From an uncultured Alphaproteobacteria bacterium (GTDB lineage Bacteria > Pseudomonadota > Alphaproteobacteria > Reyranellales > Reyranellaceae): a stretch of 8,593 nucleotides of DNA. Every line of letters begins with the position of its first letter. Positions within the stretch are counted from its first letter, which is position 1. The stretch is from positions 1-8,593 of the forward strand of contig CAIYWM010000881.1 in assembly GCA_903929895.1 (NCBI GenBank), given 5' to 3'. The position numbers and the translations under genes are program-made. Shown here one piece after another: positions 1-7,166 of this stretch. The notes beneath the pieces were generated by a model. It ran no database searches. It was given only the letters and a program-made list of their open reading frames with translations, and was not told the DNA's origin.

Positions 1-32
1 AGCTCCAAAGGCTGGTCCCGGAGCCGACGCCA

Positions 33-60
33 GGTCCTTCGCTGCGCTCAGGACGACAAG
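33..60. repeat. Possible dispersed intergenic repeat downstream of pheT
   Basis: The minus strand reads TTGTCGTCCTGAGCGCAGCG followed by AAGGACC, with inverted ends GTCCT/AGGAC (34-38 and 50-54). From memory it resembles the CCTGAGCG-AGCGAAGGA type of short repeat scattered between genes in many high-GC bacterial genomes. Only one copy is in the window, so its repeat nature cannot be shown here. It has no T tract and lies just after the pheT stop. Confidence 0.4.
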
Positions 61-64
61 AGTG

Positions 65-2464
65 TTACCCACGCAGCACGGCACCCGTCGCCTTGGCGAC
101 GGCCGCCACGATCTTATCGGAAACCGCCTCGATCTCCGCATCGGTCAGGGTACGCTCGACCGGTTGCAGGGTGACGGCGATGGCCAGCGACTTCTTGCCC
201 TCCGGCACGCCCTTGCCGGCATAGAGGTCGAATACGCGGGCGGCCGTGATCATCACCTTGTCGGCGTTGCGCGCGGCCCGCACCAGCTTTTCCGCCTCGA
301 CGCCGGTGTCGACCAGGAAGGCGAAGTCGCGTTCGAGCGGCTGGAGCGGCGACAGGACGAGCTTCGGCCGCGCCTTGGTGGCCTTCGCCTTGGGCAGCGG
401 CGGCGCGTCGAGGAACACCTCGAAGGCGGCCACAGGCCCCTTGAGGTCGGCGGCGGCGACGATCTCGGGATGCAACTCGCCGAAATAGGCCATCACGCGA
501 TCGCCGAGCTTGAGCGCGCCCGAGCGGCCGGGATGATACCAGTTGGGTGCGCCCGCCTGCGACGACAGCGTGTCCGGCGCACCGATGGCCGCCAGTACCG
601 CCAGCGCATCGGCCTTGGCGTCGAAGGCATCGACGGTGCGCGCGGGCCCCGTCCAGTTGCGCGGCACCGCCATGTTGTGGCGGATGCCGGCCGCGACGGT
701 GCGCTGGCCCTGCGGCGTCGCGTCCTTGTACTGCGGGCCGACCTCGAACAGCGCCGGATCGGACAGGCCGCGCGCCTCGTTGCGCGACGCTGCATCGATC
801 AGGTTGGGCAGGATCGAGGGCCGCATCGTGTCGAGGGTCGCGTCGATCGAGTTGAGCAGCCGCACGTCCGCAGCCCCGCCGCCGAAACGCTCGGCCTTCT
901 TGAGCGGCAGGAAGGACCAGGTCACGGCCTCGTTCATGCCGCGCGCGGCCAGCGCCCGCCGCGCCTGCGGCGTGCGGCGCTGCAGCGGGTCGCGCACCGG
1001 CCGCGACATGGTCGACGCCGGTGGGAGCGAGGTGGTCGGGATCCTGTCGAACCCGAACACACGCGTCACTTCCTCGACGAGATCGGCCTCGCCCACGATG
1101 TCGGGACGCCACGACGGCACGGAGGCGGTCCAGGGGCCGCTGCCCTCGACGCCGAAGCCCAGCTTCGCGAGGATGGAGGCGGTATCGGCAGAAGAGACCT
1201 CGATGCCGGTCAGCGTCTGCACGCGGTCGGTGCGCAGCGTGTAGCTGCGCTGCCACGTCGGCATGACGCCGCTCGACACCAGCTCGCTGCACTCGCCGCC
1301 GCACAGGTCGAGGATCAGTCGCGTCGCGACCTCGGCCCCCCACCAGCAGGATTCCGGATCGATGCCGCGCTCGTTGCGATAGCGCGCGTCCGACAGGATG
1401 CCGAGCTTGCGGCCCGAGGCGGCGATGCCGATCGGCTGGAAGTAGGCGGCCTCGAGGAACACCTCGGTCGTGCTCTCCTGCACGCCGGTCTCCTCGCCGC
1501 CCATGATGCCGCCGATCCCGTGCACGCCGTTCGCGTCGGCGATCACCGAGACCGCCGGGTCGAGCGTGTAGGTCTTGCCGTCGAGCGCCAGGATCTGCTC
1601 GCCGTCGCGCGCCTGGCGCATGACGAGGTCGCCGGAGAGCTTCGCCGCATCGAACACGTGCAGCGGCCTGTTGAGGTCGAAGGTCACGAGATTGGTGATG
1701 TCGACCAGCGCCGAGATCGGGCGCAGGCCGATCGCCTTCAGCCGGCGCTGCAGCCAGTCGGGCGAGGGGCCGTTCTTCACGCCGCGGAAATGACGGCCGA
1801 CCACGATCGGGCAGGGGCTGTCCGGCGCGGGCACGTAGTCGTGCGTCCACTTGATCGGGCTCTGGTAGCCGCCGGTGATCTTGTCGGCCTTCACCGGCTT
1901 CAGCGTGCCGAGGCCGGCCGCCGCGAGATCGCGGGCGATGCCGTGGACGCCCAGGCAATCGCCGCGGTTCGGTGTCACCTTGATCTCGATCACCGCATCG
2001 CCGAGGCCGAGCGCCTCGGCGGCGGACTGGCCGGTGACCGCTTCGGCCGGCAGGTCGATGATGCCGCTATGGTCGTCGCCGAGCTGCAGCTCGCGCGAGG
2101 AGCAGAGCATGCCGTTGCTCTCCTCGCCGCGGATCTTGCTGGCCTTCAGCGTGATGCCGGTGCCGGGGATGTAGCTGCCGGTCGGCGCGAAGATGCCCTT
2201 CATGCCGGTGCGCGCGTTGGGCGCGCCGCACACGACCTGGACGGTCGTGCCGCTGCCGGTGTCGACCTTGCAGACCCGCAGCCGGTCGGCGTTTGGATGC
2301 TGCACCGCCTCGACCACGTAGCCCACGACGAAGCCCTTCAGGGCTTCGGCCGGATCGGTCAGGCTCTCGACCTCGAGGCCGAGCATGGTGAGCGTGTCGC
2401 GCACCTGGACCAGCGTGGCGTCGGTCTCGAGATGCTCTTTCAGCCAGGACAGGGTGAATTTCAT
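65..2464 (-). CDS. pheT: Phenylalanyl-tRNA synthetase beta subunit
   Basis: This is the beta subunit of the cytoplasmic alpha2-beta2 enzyme that charges tRNA-Phe; in the family it binds tRNA and edits mischarged Tyr-tRNA. The product is 799 aa, the usual full length. It starts [12 protein letters not shown] and continues with an EMAP/OB-type tRNA-binding domain (about residues 40-150, with [13 protein letters not shown]). A B3/B4 editing region follows (about 215-375, with [11 protein letters not shown] and GIMGG), then a B5 domain (about 395-470) and a catalytic-like core. It ends in a ferredoxin-fold anticodon-binding domain (about 705-798, with [11 protein letters not shown]). The start is the ATG at 2462-2464, which overlaps the pheS stop by 4 bases (ATGA) and has GGAGG at 2474-2478, nine bases upstream, so translation is probably coupled to pheS. 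The frame stays open much further upstream through pheS, but that part is a shadow. Identification is secure. Confidence 0.98.
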   Translation of the reverse strand: MKFTLSWLKEHLETDATLVQVRDTLTMLGLEVESLTDPAEALKGFVVGYVVEAVQHPNADRLRVCKVDTGSGTTVQVVCGAPNARTGMKGIFAPTGSYIPGTGITLKASKIRGEESNGMLCSSRELQLGDDHSGIIDLPAEAVTGQSAAEALGLGDAVIEIKVTPNRGDCLGVHGIARDLAAAGLGTLKPVKADKITGGYQSPIKWTHDYVPAPDSPCPIVVGRHFRGVKNGPSPDWLQRRLKAIGLRPISALVDITNLVTFDLNRPLHVFDAAKLSGDLVMRQARDGEQILALDGKTYTLDPAVSVIADANGVHGIGGIMGGEETGVQESTTEVFLEAAYFQPIGIAASGRKLGILSDARYRNERGIDPESCWWGAEVATRLILDLCGGECSELVSSGVMPTWQRSYTLRTDRVQTLTGIEVSSADTASILAKLGFGVEGSGPWTASVPSWRPDIVGEADLVEEVTRVFGFDRIPTTSLPPASTMSRPVRDPLQRRTPQARRALAARGMNEAVTWSFLPLKKAERFGGGAADVRLLNSIDATLDTMRPSILPNLIDAASRNEARGLSDPALFEVGPQYKDATPQGQRTVAAGIRHNMAVPRNWTGPARTVDAFDAKADALAVLAAIGAPDTLSSQAGAPNWYHPGRSGALKLGDRVMAYFGELHPEIVAAADLKGPVAAFEVFLDAPPLPKAKATKARPKLVLSPLQPLERDFAFLVDTGVEAEKLVRAARNADKVMITAARVFDLYAGKGVPEGKKSLAIAVTLQPVERTLTDAEIEAVSDKIVAAVAKATGAVLRG

Positions 2465-3561
2465 CGTCCGAGCCCTCCGGTGAGCGAGGGTGTCTCCAGG
2501 GCCGAGAAGCCGTAGTGGCGCAGCCAGCGCAGGTCGGCGTCGAAGAAGGCCCGCAGGTCGGGAATGCCGTATTTCAGCATGGCGATACGATCGATGCCCA
2601 TGCCGAAGGCGAAGCCCTGGTAGATGGCGGGATCGAGGCCGCAATTGGCGATCACGTTGGGATGGACCATGCCCGAGCCCAGGATTTCCAGCCACGAATC
2701 GCCGGCGCCGATCTTGAGTTCGCCGTCCTTCCACGAGCAGCCGATATCGACCTCGGCCGACGGCTCGGTGAAGGGGAAGTAGGAGGGGCGGAAGCGCAGC
2801 GGCAGGTCGTCGACCTCGAAGAAGGCGCGGCAGAAATCGACCAGGCAGCCCTTGAGATGGCCCATGTGCGTCGTGCGGTCGATCACCAGGCCTTCGACCT
2901 GGTGGAACATCGGCGTGTGCGTGGCGTCGCTGTCGATGCGGTAGGTGCGGCCCGGCACGATGATGCGCAGCGAGCCGCCGTCGGCCAGGCGCTTCTGCAC
3001 GTCCTTGCTCAGCATGGTGCGCGCCTGCACCGGCGAGGTGTGCGTGCGCAGCACCATCGGCGTGCCGTCGGCGCGCGGCGGCAGGTAGAATGTGTCCTGC
3101 ATCTGGCGCGCCGGATGGTCGGGCGGGATGTTGAGGGCGGTGAAGTTGTGCCAGTCGTCCTCGATGTCGGGACCGTCGGCCCAGGTGAATCCCATCTCGC
3201 CGAAGATCGCACCGACCTCGTCCATCACCTGGCCGATCGGGTGCAGCGTGCCCTGTCCTTCGGGGCGCGCCGGCAGGGTGACGTCGATCTTCTCGGCGAC
3301 CAGCCGGGCTTCGAGGGCAGAGGCGCTGAGCGAGCCCTTGCGGGCCTCGAGTGCCGCTTCGATCTCGCCCTTGAGCTGGTTCACCCGCGCGCCGAATTCC
3401 TTGCGCTGCTCGGGCGCGAGCCCGCCCAGCGTCTTCATCAGGCCGGTGACGCTGCCCTTCTTGCCGAGCGCCGCCACGCGGGCGGCTTCCAGCGCGCCGA
3501 GATCGGCGGCGGCCTGCACGGCGTCGAGCGCCTCGCTGCGAATCGTCGAAAGATCGTCCAT
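2461..3561 (-). CDS. pheS: Phenylalanyl-tRNA synthetase alpha subunit
   Basis: This is the catalytic alpha subunit of class II phenylalanyl-tRNA synthetase: Phe + ATP + tRNA-Phe to Phe-tRNA. It is about 366 aa, typical for the bacterial family. An N-terminal coiled-coil arm (about residues 1-90) binds tRNA. The core follows with HTSPVQAR (about 174-181), motif 2 with GRTYR and FHQVEG (about 204-224), and motif 3 [10 protein letters not shown] (about 315-324). The alanine in GFAFGMG, which sets Phe specificity in the E. coli enzyme, is present. The start is the ATG at 3559-3561, with GAGAG about 8 bases upstream. A GTG three codons earlier is possible but sits directly against GAGA and is less likely. 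The reading frame is open back to about 4236 through rpmI and rplT, so the start rests on family alignment ([12 protein letters not shown]). It follows an intrinsic terminator and overlaps pheT by 4 bases. Confidence 0.97.
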   Translation of the reverse strand: MDDLSTIRSEALDAVQAAADLGALEAARVAALGKKGSVTGLMKTLGGLAPEQRKEFGARVNQLKGEIEAALEARKGSLSASALEARLVAEKIDVTLPARPEGQGTLHPIGQVMDEVGAIFGEMGFTWADGPDIEDDWHNFTALNIPPDHPARQMQDTFYLPPRADGTPMVLRTHTSPVQARTMLSKDVQKRLADGGSLRIIVPGRTYRIDSDATHTPMFHQVEGLVIDRTTHMGHLKGCLVDFCRAFFEVDDLPLRFRPSYFPFTEPSAEVDIGCSWKDGELKIGAGDSWLEILGSGMVHPNVIANCGLDPAIYQGFAFGMGIDRIAMLKYGIPDLRAFFDADLRWLRHYGFSALETPSLTGGLGR

Positions 3562-3587
3562 CTTTCCCACTCTCGAAACCGAACACG

Positions 3588-3616
3588 AAAAAAGGGAGCC
3601 TGTGGTCCAGGCTCCC
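3588..3616 (-). terminator. Intrinsic terminator or attenuator between rplT and pheS
   Basis: On the minus strand a 9-bp perfect stem GGGAGCCTG / CAGGCTCCC (3608-3616 with 3594-3602) encloses the 5-base loop GACCA and runs straight into TTTTTT (3588-3593). It lies 40 bases after the rplT stop and 27 bases before the pheS start. The form is that of a strong Rho-independent terminator. It either ends the rpmI-rplT transcript or acts as an attenuator controlling readthrough into pheST. E. coli has an attenuator at this same place, with the leader peptide PheM, but I see no Phe-rich leader ORF here. Confidence 0.85.
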
Positions 3617-3635
3617 TCTTTGCGATGTCTGCCAG

Positions 3636-3652
3636 CCGCGCGTGACGCGCGG
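3636..3652 (-). other. Perfect hairpin just after the rplT stop
   Basis: The minus strand reads CCGCGCG-TCA-CGCGCGG, a perfect 7-bp GC stem with a 3-base loop, four bases after the rplT stop. It has no T tract. It stands 19 bases upstream of the terminator hairpin, so the rplT-pheS spacer carries two hairpins in series. It could protect the 3' end of the ribosomal protein mRNA, pause polymerase ahead of the terminator, or be a simple GC palindrome. Confidence 0.5.
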
Positions 3653-3656
3653 AAGA

Positions 3657-4013
3657 CTACTTGAGGGCGGCCTGGGCCTGGTCGACCAAAGCCTTGAACG
3701 CTGCCGGCTCCCGGGTCGCGAGATCGGCCATGACCTTGCGGTCCATCTCGATCCCGGCCTTGAGGATGCCGTTCATGAATTGCGAATAGGTCATGCCATG
3801 CTCGCGGGTCGCAGCGTTGATGCGCTGGATCCAGAGGCCCCGGAACGCGCGCTTCTTGTTGCGGCGGTCGCGATAGGCGTACTGAAGGCCCTTCTCGACC
3901 TTCTCGATGGCGACGCGGAACGCCGCATTGGAGCGGCCGCGATAGCCCTTGGCGAGCTTCAGGACCTTCTTGTGACGAGCGTGTGCAGCCACGCCCCGCT
4001 TTACGCGTGCCAT
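3657..4013 (-). CDS. rplT: 50S ribosomal protein L20
   Basis: This 118-aa protein is the usual L20 length. It binds 23S rRNA early and is needed to assemble the large subunit; in E. coli and Bacillus it also represses its own operon. The basic N-terminal tail ([27 protein letters not shown]) is the long extension that threads into 23S rRNA. The C-terminal globular part contains [10 protein letters not shown] and [24 protein letters not shown], all standard L20. AGGAG-like AGAGG lies at 4020-4024, six bases before the ATG and inside the end of rpmI, only 3 bases upstream of this gene. The two are therefore one transcription unit with likely translational coupling. A terminator follows before pheS. 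Confidence 0.98.
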   Translation of the reverse strand: MARVKRGVAAHARHKKVLKLAKGYRGRSNAAFRVAIEKVEKGLQYAYRDRRNKKRAFRGLWIQRINAATREHGMTYSQFMNGILKAGIEMDRKVMADLATREPAAFKALVDQAQAALK

Positions 4014-4016
4014 GGT

Positions 4017-4220
4017 CTACCTCTCGTACGGGAAGAAGTTGCGCTTGAGGATGCGGGTATCCGGATCGGACACGATCGCCATGCCGGTCGCCTGACGGAG
4101 GAAGCGGTTGCCCCGCTTGCTCATGCCGTGGCGCTTGCCGACGACCCCATGCTTTGCCTTGCCGGACGCGGTGAAGCGAAAACGCTTCTTGGCCGCGCTT
4201 TTGGTCTTCATCTTGGGCAT
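4017..4220 (-). CDS. rpmI: 50S ribosomal protein L35
   Basis: This is a 67-aa, strongly basic protein starting [20 protein letters not shown], with the diagnostic [15 protein letters not shown] segment and the C-terminal NFFPYER. L35 is a small structural protein of the 50S subunit and is nearly always paired with L20. AAGGA at 4227-4231 lies 6 bases before the ATG, and a 4-bp hairpin could cover it. Unlike the common arrangement infC-rpmI-rplT, the gene here is first in its unit and has its own promoter at 4351-4379; infC lies about 2.9 kb away on the same strand. Confidence 0.97.
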   Translation of the reverse strand: MPKMKTKSAAKKRFRFTASGKAKHGVVGKRHGMSKRGNRFLRQATGMAIVSDPDTRILKRNFFPYER

Positions 4221-4344
4221 TTTTGTTCCTTTTCAAAGGGTTAGCGCTTTCGCGCCGGCCCCGGTCCCCTGCGTGAACAGACGACCGGAAAGTCCTTACG
4301 AAGCTGCCGAGGCAATGCCCTTATTGGCCAAGCCGCTCGAAGGA
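4221..4344 (-). promoter_or_regulatory. 5' leader of rpmI-rplT with three hairpins (possible L20 autoregulation)
   Basis: Between the predicted transcription start (about 4344) and the rpmI ATG lies a leader of about 124 nt with three hairpins. At 4261-4288 a 6-bp stem CCGGTC/GACCGG is followed by a small internal loop and an inner 3-bp CTG/CAG stem. At 4244-4255 GCGC-GAAA-GCGC has a GNRA-type tetraloop. At 4228-4239 CCTT-TGAA-AAGG pairs the bases that include the rpmI Shine-Dalgarno sequence. L20 represses rpmI-rplT translation through mRNA structure in E. coli and Bacillus. That this leader does the same is an inference from position; no known leader consensus is recognised. Confidence 0.4.
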
Positions 4345-4350
4345 ACGGGG

Positions 4351-4379
4351 CTTATACAGAGGCGGCCCGATACGTGCAA
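4351..4379 (-). promoter_or_regulatory. Sigma70-type promoter for rpmI-rplT
   Basis: On the minus strand TTGCAC (4374-4379) and TATAAG (4351-4356) are separated by exactly 17 bases, a near-consensus housekeeping promoter. TTGCAC is a common -35 form in alphaproteobacteria. The predicted start is around 4344, giving a leader of about 124 nt before rpmI. It lies in the 204-base gap between rpmI and the divergent dehydrogenase gene. I see no comparably good promoter for the plus-strand gene in this gap. Confidence 0.75.
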
Positions 4380-4424
4380 GCATGCCGGGACCGGGCCGAA
4401 GGGCCATTTGACGGGGATTTTCGC

Positions 4425-5183
4425 ATGAAACTGGCAGGTAAGGTGGCTCTGGTGACGGGTGCCCAGCAGGGCATCGGGGCGGCGATCGCGCGGGCGCTGG
4501 CGGGCGAGGGGGCCAACGTGGCCGTGAGCTGGCTCGACGACCGGCCCGGCGCCGAGGCGGTGGCGCGCGGCATCGCCCAGGTCGGCCGGAAGGCCCACCT
4601 CCTGAAGACCGACGTCTCGAAGGTCGCCGAGATCGAGGCGATGGTCGCCGAGACGGTGCAGGTGCTCGGCCCGCCCGACATCCTGGTGAACAATGCCGGC
4701 GTCTATCCCCGGGTCCCCTTGCTCGAAATGCAGGAGAGCGACTGGGACTACCTCATGGACATCAACCTGAAGGCCGGCTGCTTCGCCACCATCGCCGTTG
4801 CCAAGGCACTGATCGCCGCCGGGCGGACGGGCGGCTCGATCATCAATCTCTCCTCGCAGGCGATCCGCGGCGCCATGCGCGGCGTCCACTACAGCGCCAG
4901 CAAGGGCGGCATCGTCTCGATGACGCGGGCGATGGCGCTCGAACTCGCCCCGCACGGTATCCGCGTCAACGCGATTGCCCCCGGCACCACCGACACCGCC
5001 CAGCCGCGCTACGGCAACACCGATGCCGAGCTCGTCGAGATGGCGCGCGCCAACATCCCGCTGGGCGGCAGGCTACTGTCCCCCGAGCAGATCGCCCGCA
5101 CCGCCGTCTTCCTCGCCTCCGACGAGTCCGACGCCACGACCGGCCAGGTGCTCCACGTCAACGGTGGCTCGTACATGCCTTAG
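4425..5183 (+). CDS. SDR family oxidoreductase (FabG-like)
   Basis: This is a classical short-chain dehydrogenase/reductase of 252 aa, the standard length, a soluble NAD(P)-dependent oxidoreductase with a Rossmann fold. Visible motifs are the cofactor loop TGAQQGIG (residues 11-18), NNAG (89-92), and the catalytic tetrad Asn114, Ser143, Tyr156 and Lys160 (YSASK). IAPGTTDT follows, then the C-terminal GQVLHVNGGSYMP. The segment after beta-2 (SWLDDRPGAEAVA) does not clearly decide NAD versus NADP. The ATG at 4425 has GGGGA seven bases upstream; an upstream in-frame GTG at 4374 would add 17 residues before the conserved start and is rejected. It is divergent from rpmI and convergent with the hydrolase gene, sharing bases of the two stop codons. 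The substrate cannot be told; FabG-like, sugar or alcohol dehydrogenase roles are all possible. Confidence 0.93.
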   Translation: MKLAGKVALVTGAQQGIGAAIARALAGEGANVAVSWLDDRPGAEAVARGIAQVGRKAHLLKTDVSKVAEIEAMVAETVQVLGPPDILVNNAGVYPRVPLLEMQESDWDYLMDINLKAGCFATIAVAKALIAAGRTGGSIINLSSQAIRGAMRGVHYSASKGGIVSMTRAMALELAPHGIRVNAIAPGTTDTAQPRYGNTDAELVEMARANIPLGGRLLSPEQIARTAVFLASDESDATTGQVLHVNGGSYMP

Positions 5184-6190
5184 CAGGGCGCCTGCTTCTT
5201 CCCCGTCTCGATGAAGGCCGTGAAACAGGCGCCGAACTTGCGGGAGAAGGAGGAGTCGGCGGCGGCGCCGTGGCCCTTGAAGCCTTCGGGCGCGTCGATG
5301 ATCTCGGCTTCGACGCCGTTCCTGGCGAGAATCGAGCGGGCATCGTCCATGCGGCCGCCGACGTCGTAGGCATCGTCAGCGAAGTTCACGACGATGAGGC
5401 GCGGCCCGTGCTTGATGCCCTCGAGCACGCGCTGCCACTCCGAGCGGGCGCGCGTCAGATCGCGCATCTTCTCGACCGTTCCATGATGGGCCGCGGCGAT
5501 CGAGATCACGCCGTCGGCCGCGGCACCGCGCTGCAGCGCCGCCAGCGATACCCAGGCGCCCGCCGACTGACCGGCGAGGATGACGCGCCGGTACCCCATC
5601 GCCTTCGCTTTGGCGACGGCGTCGGCCAGCGCCGTGGCGTCGCTTGCCCAGTCGGTGATCCATTCGCGATCGAAACGGTAGAGGTCGTAACCCAGGCGGG
5701 TGAACTGGCCGACCCAGGACTGCGGTGCGCTCTCCGTTGAATTCCGGCCGGCCCTGTAGCCGTGGCTCCAGACGAGCAGCCCGGTGGCGAGCTGCGGGCC
5801 GCGCATCGACCAGTAGGGCTGCGGCCGCAGCCGCCCGATATCGACCGCCCCGGCGGAACGGGCCGGCGCCAACTCGCGCCAGTCGTGTCCGGCCACCGTG
5901 TAGTTGTTGACGATGTGGAGTTTGCACTCCTGCTGGGTGCGCTCCAGGCAGCGCTTCAGGGCCGATGCTATGGCGAGCGCCGGGTCCGCTCCGCTGGCGC
6001 CGGCCCACCAGCTCGCTCGTCCGTCGGGCGATACGACGAAAGCGCGATGGGGTCCGGCGCTCTGGAAGTCGGAGAGGAGGCGCGCGGCCTCCCTGTTCAG
6101 TGTCTGTGCGGGAGCGGGCGCCTGCGCTTGGGCCGCCGCGGACACGCCGAACACAGCCGCAACGAGAAGGGTCGTGATGCGTTGTCTCAC
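5180..6190 (-). CDS. Secreted alpha/beta-hydrolase family protein
   Basis: This is a 336-aa protein with a Sec signal peptide (about residues 1-22: arginines 2 and 4, hydrophobic TTLLVAAVFGVSAA, cleavage near AQA), so it is probably periplasmic or exported. An N-terminal region (about 30-100) contains AFVVSPDGRASWWAG and Cys81/Cys89, which may form a disulfide. The hydrolase fold follows with SHG (142-144) as probable oxyanion region and the nucleophile elbow GQSAG (207-211, Ser209). An acidic stretch FADDAYD holds candidate Asp272, Asp273 or Asp276, and GHG carries candidate His307. The whole triad is thus present, suggesting an active esterase, lipase or peptidase; the substrate is unknown. 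The start is a GTG at 6188-6190. An in-frame TAG lies four codons upstream, and the signal peptide begins at once. The ribosome binding site is weak. It diverges from the next gene across a 45-base gap. Confidence 0.82.
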   Translation of the reverse strand: MRQRITTLLVAAVFGVSAAAQAQAPAPAQTLNREAARLLSDFQSAGPHRAFVVSPDGRASWWAGASGADPALAIASALKRCLERTQQECKLHIVNNYTVAGHDWRELAPARSAGAVDIGRLRPQPYWSMRGPQLATGLLVWSHGYRAGRNSTESAPQSWVGQFTRLGYDLYRFDREWITDWASDATALADAVAKAKAMGYRRVILAGQSAGAWVSLAALQRGAAADGVISIAAAHHGTVEKMRDLTRARSEWQRVLEGIKHGPRLIVVNFADDAYDVGGRMDDARSILARNGVEAEIIDAPEGFKGHGAAADSSFSRKFGACFTAFIETGKKQAPC

Positions 6191-6235
6191 GGGCGAAGCC
6201 TAGCATTCTCCGCGCCCACCAGGGATTCCGGAACA

Positions 6236-7105
6236 ATGAAGACTGTAGCATTCGCTCTTCTGGCGCTCCTGGCGGCGGTGCCGGCTCAGGCGCAGCTGCA
6301 GGGGCCGCCCGTCTCATCCCTTCGAACGGAACCGCCTGCACCGCCGGCCAATGCGCAAGCCGCGGCGACGCCGATGACCGAACTCTCCAGTTCGGAGAAG
6401 GTGCGCGACAATCCCGCCGTGCAGTACCTGCTGATGAAAACCGTGGTGGCGCAATCGATCGGCGTGCTGAAGACGCGAGCCCTGCCGGTCGAATCGGGCG
6501 GCTACAATCTCCTGAAGTATTGCTGGACCCCGGCCAACGTGCTGGGCGAGTGGGGCGAAAGCGCGGGCCTGACCGGTGAGATGGTTGTGCGCGCGCTCGA
6601 AACCCTCTCGTGGTCGCGTGACCTTGCGCGGTCAGGCTATCCGGAAGCCCAGGTCGCCGAAGCGATTGGCCACTACGAGGCCGCGCTGGTTGCCGCCAAC
6701 TTCGCCGATGCCGCCCGTACCCATGCCCTGGAGGGCTTGCGGGCGGAACTCGATGGGCTGCAGATGCGTACGCCGGGGACGTCCGAAATCATGGCGCGCG
6801 CGCGCTGCAACCAGCAGCCTTCGTCGTTCGGCCTGAACGTTGCCACCGCGCCCGAGGGCGGGCGCGCCCGCTTCATTCCCTACGTGCTGCACCAGTTCTG
6901 TCTGGCGCAGCAAATCGACCCCGGTGACGGGGTGCGATGCAACTACTGGAAGTCCGCGAAGGGTGAGGGACCGATGTCGTTTGCCGGCGAGACCGTCTAC
7001 AGCGTGAGGTGGCCGGACGATGACGTGGCCACGGGGCGCTTCAACCCCGACGAACAGCGTACCGACGGAACGGTGACGCTGCGGCAGCGGCCCCTGAAGA
7101 AGTAG
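6236..7105 (+). CDS. Secreted protein of unknown function with four cysteines
   Basis: I do not recognise the family. The 289-aa product has a clear signal peptide (MKTVAFALLALLAAVPAQA, cleavage after residue 19), then an Ala/Pro-rich linker (about 20-46). A mostly helical segment follows (about 54-175, with DNPAVQYLLMKTVVAQSIGVLK and an Ala/Glu-rich helix near 137-175). The C-terminal part (about 185-260) holds three of the four cysteines of the mature protein: Cys96 (KYCWTP), Cys191 (RARCNQQ), Cys222 (HQFCLAQ) and Cys235 (VRCNYW). Four cysteines in an exported protein suggest two disulfides. It has no catalytic motif or membrane segment that I can see. The ATG at 6236-6238 was chosen because the signal peptide starts there; the frame is open upstream only as antisense to the hydrolase. 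It is divergent from the hydrolase gene and convergent with infC. Confidence 0.8.
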   Translation: MKTVAFALLALLAAVPAQAQLQGPPVSSLRTEPPAPPANAQAAATPMTELSSSEKVRDNPAVQYLLMKTVVAQSIGVLKTRALPVESGGYNLLKYCWTPANVLGEWGESAGLTGEMVVRALETLSWSRDLARSGYPEAQVAEAIGHYEAALVAANFADAARTHALEGLRAELDGLQMRTPGTSEIMARARCNQQPSSFGLNVATAPEGGRARFIPYVLHQFCLAQQIDPGDGVRCNYWKSAKGEGPMSFAGETVYSVRWPDDDVATGRFNPDEQRTDGTVTLRQRPLKK

Positions 7106-7112
7106 GGGCCGC
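7087..7112. terminator. Hairpin at the convergent gene ends (possible bidirectional terminator)
   Basis: A perfect 9-bp stem GCGGCCCCT / AGGGGCCGC (7087-7095 with 7104-7112) with an 8-base loop spans the stop codon of the plus-strand secreted protein gene. It lies 45 bases downstream of the infC stop on the other strand. It is well placed to end both convergent transcripts, but neither side has a T tract, so it is not a canonical intrinsic terminator. Confidence 0.45.
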
Positions 7113-7133
7113 CTGTTCGGCGCCGATACGAAC

Positions 7134-7166
7134 GCTTACTTGGCGCTTACTCCGTGCTTACTTGGG
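7134..7166. repeat. Three 11-bp tandem units over the infC stop codon
   Basis: Units at 7134-7144 (GCTTACTTGGC), 7145-7155 (GCTTACTCCGT) and 7156-7166 (GCTTACTTGGG) all begin GCTTACT. Units one and three match at 10 of 11 positions. The third unit contains the infC stop and its last codon. On the minus strand the infC tail GCGCCCAAGTAAGC is echoed 22 bases downstream as GCGCCAAGTAAGC, one C shorter. This looks like a local duplication of the gene end; no function is claimed. Confidence 0.7.

Noticed and set aside
62..2515. An 817-codon plus-strand open frame opposite pheT
   Set aside because: It is the mirror of pheT codon bias in GC-rich DNA: low-complexity, Arg/Gly/Ala/Asp/His-rich, without any recognisable domain, while pheT on the other strand is unmistakable.
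2465..3586. A GTG-initiated upstream extension of the pheT frame (protein start [10 protein letters not shown]), with Phe codons near its beginning, considered as a fused gene or as a PheM-like leader
   Set aside because: It runs on through pheS in another frame with no stop and starts after the terminator, so it is neither a leader peptide ahead of the terminator nor a real fusion; pheT starts at 2464.
2515..4244. Further plus-strand open frames opposite pheS, rplT and rpmI
   Set aside because: They show the same antisense shadow pattern and composition; the minus strand carries conserved genes across nearly all of this stretch.
4324..4357. A plus-strand promoter for the SDR gene (TTGGCC with TTATAC)
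   Set aside because: The spacing is 22 bases, too long, and the -10-like bases are the reverse of the good minus-strand TATAAG box.
4296..4955. A minus-strand open frame of about 219 codons opposite the SDR gene
   Set aside because: It is a shadow of the SDR coding sequence, with no domain and with composition typical of antisense frames.
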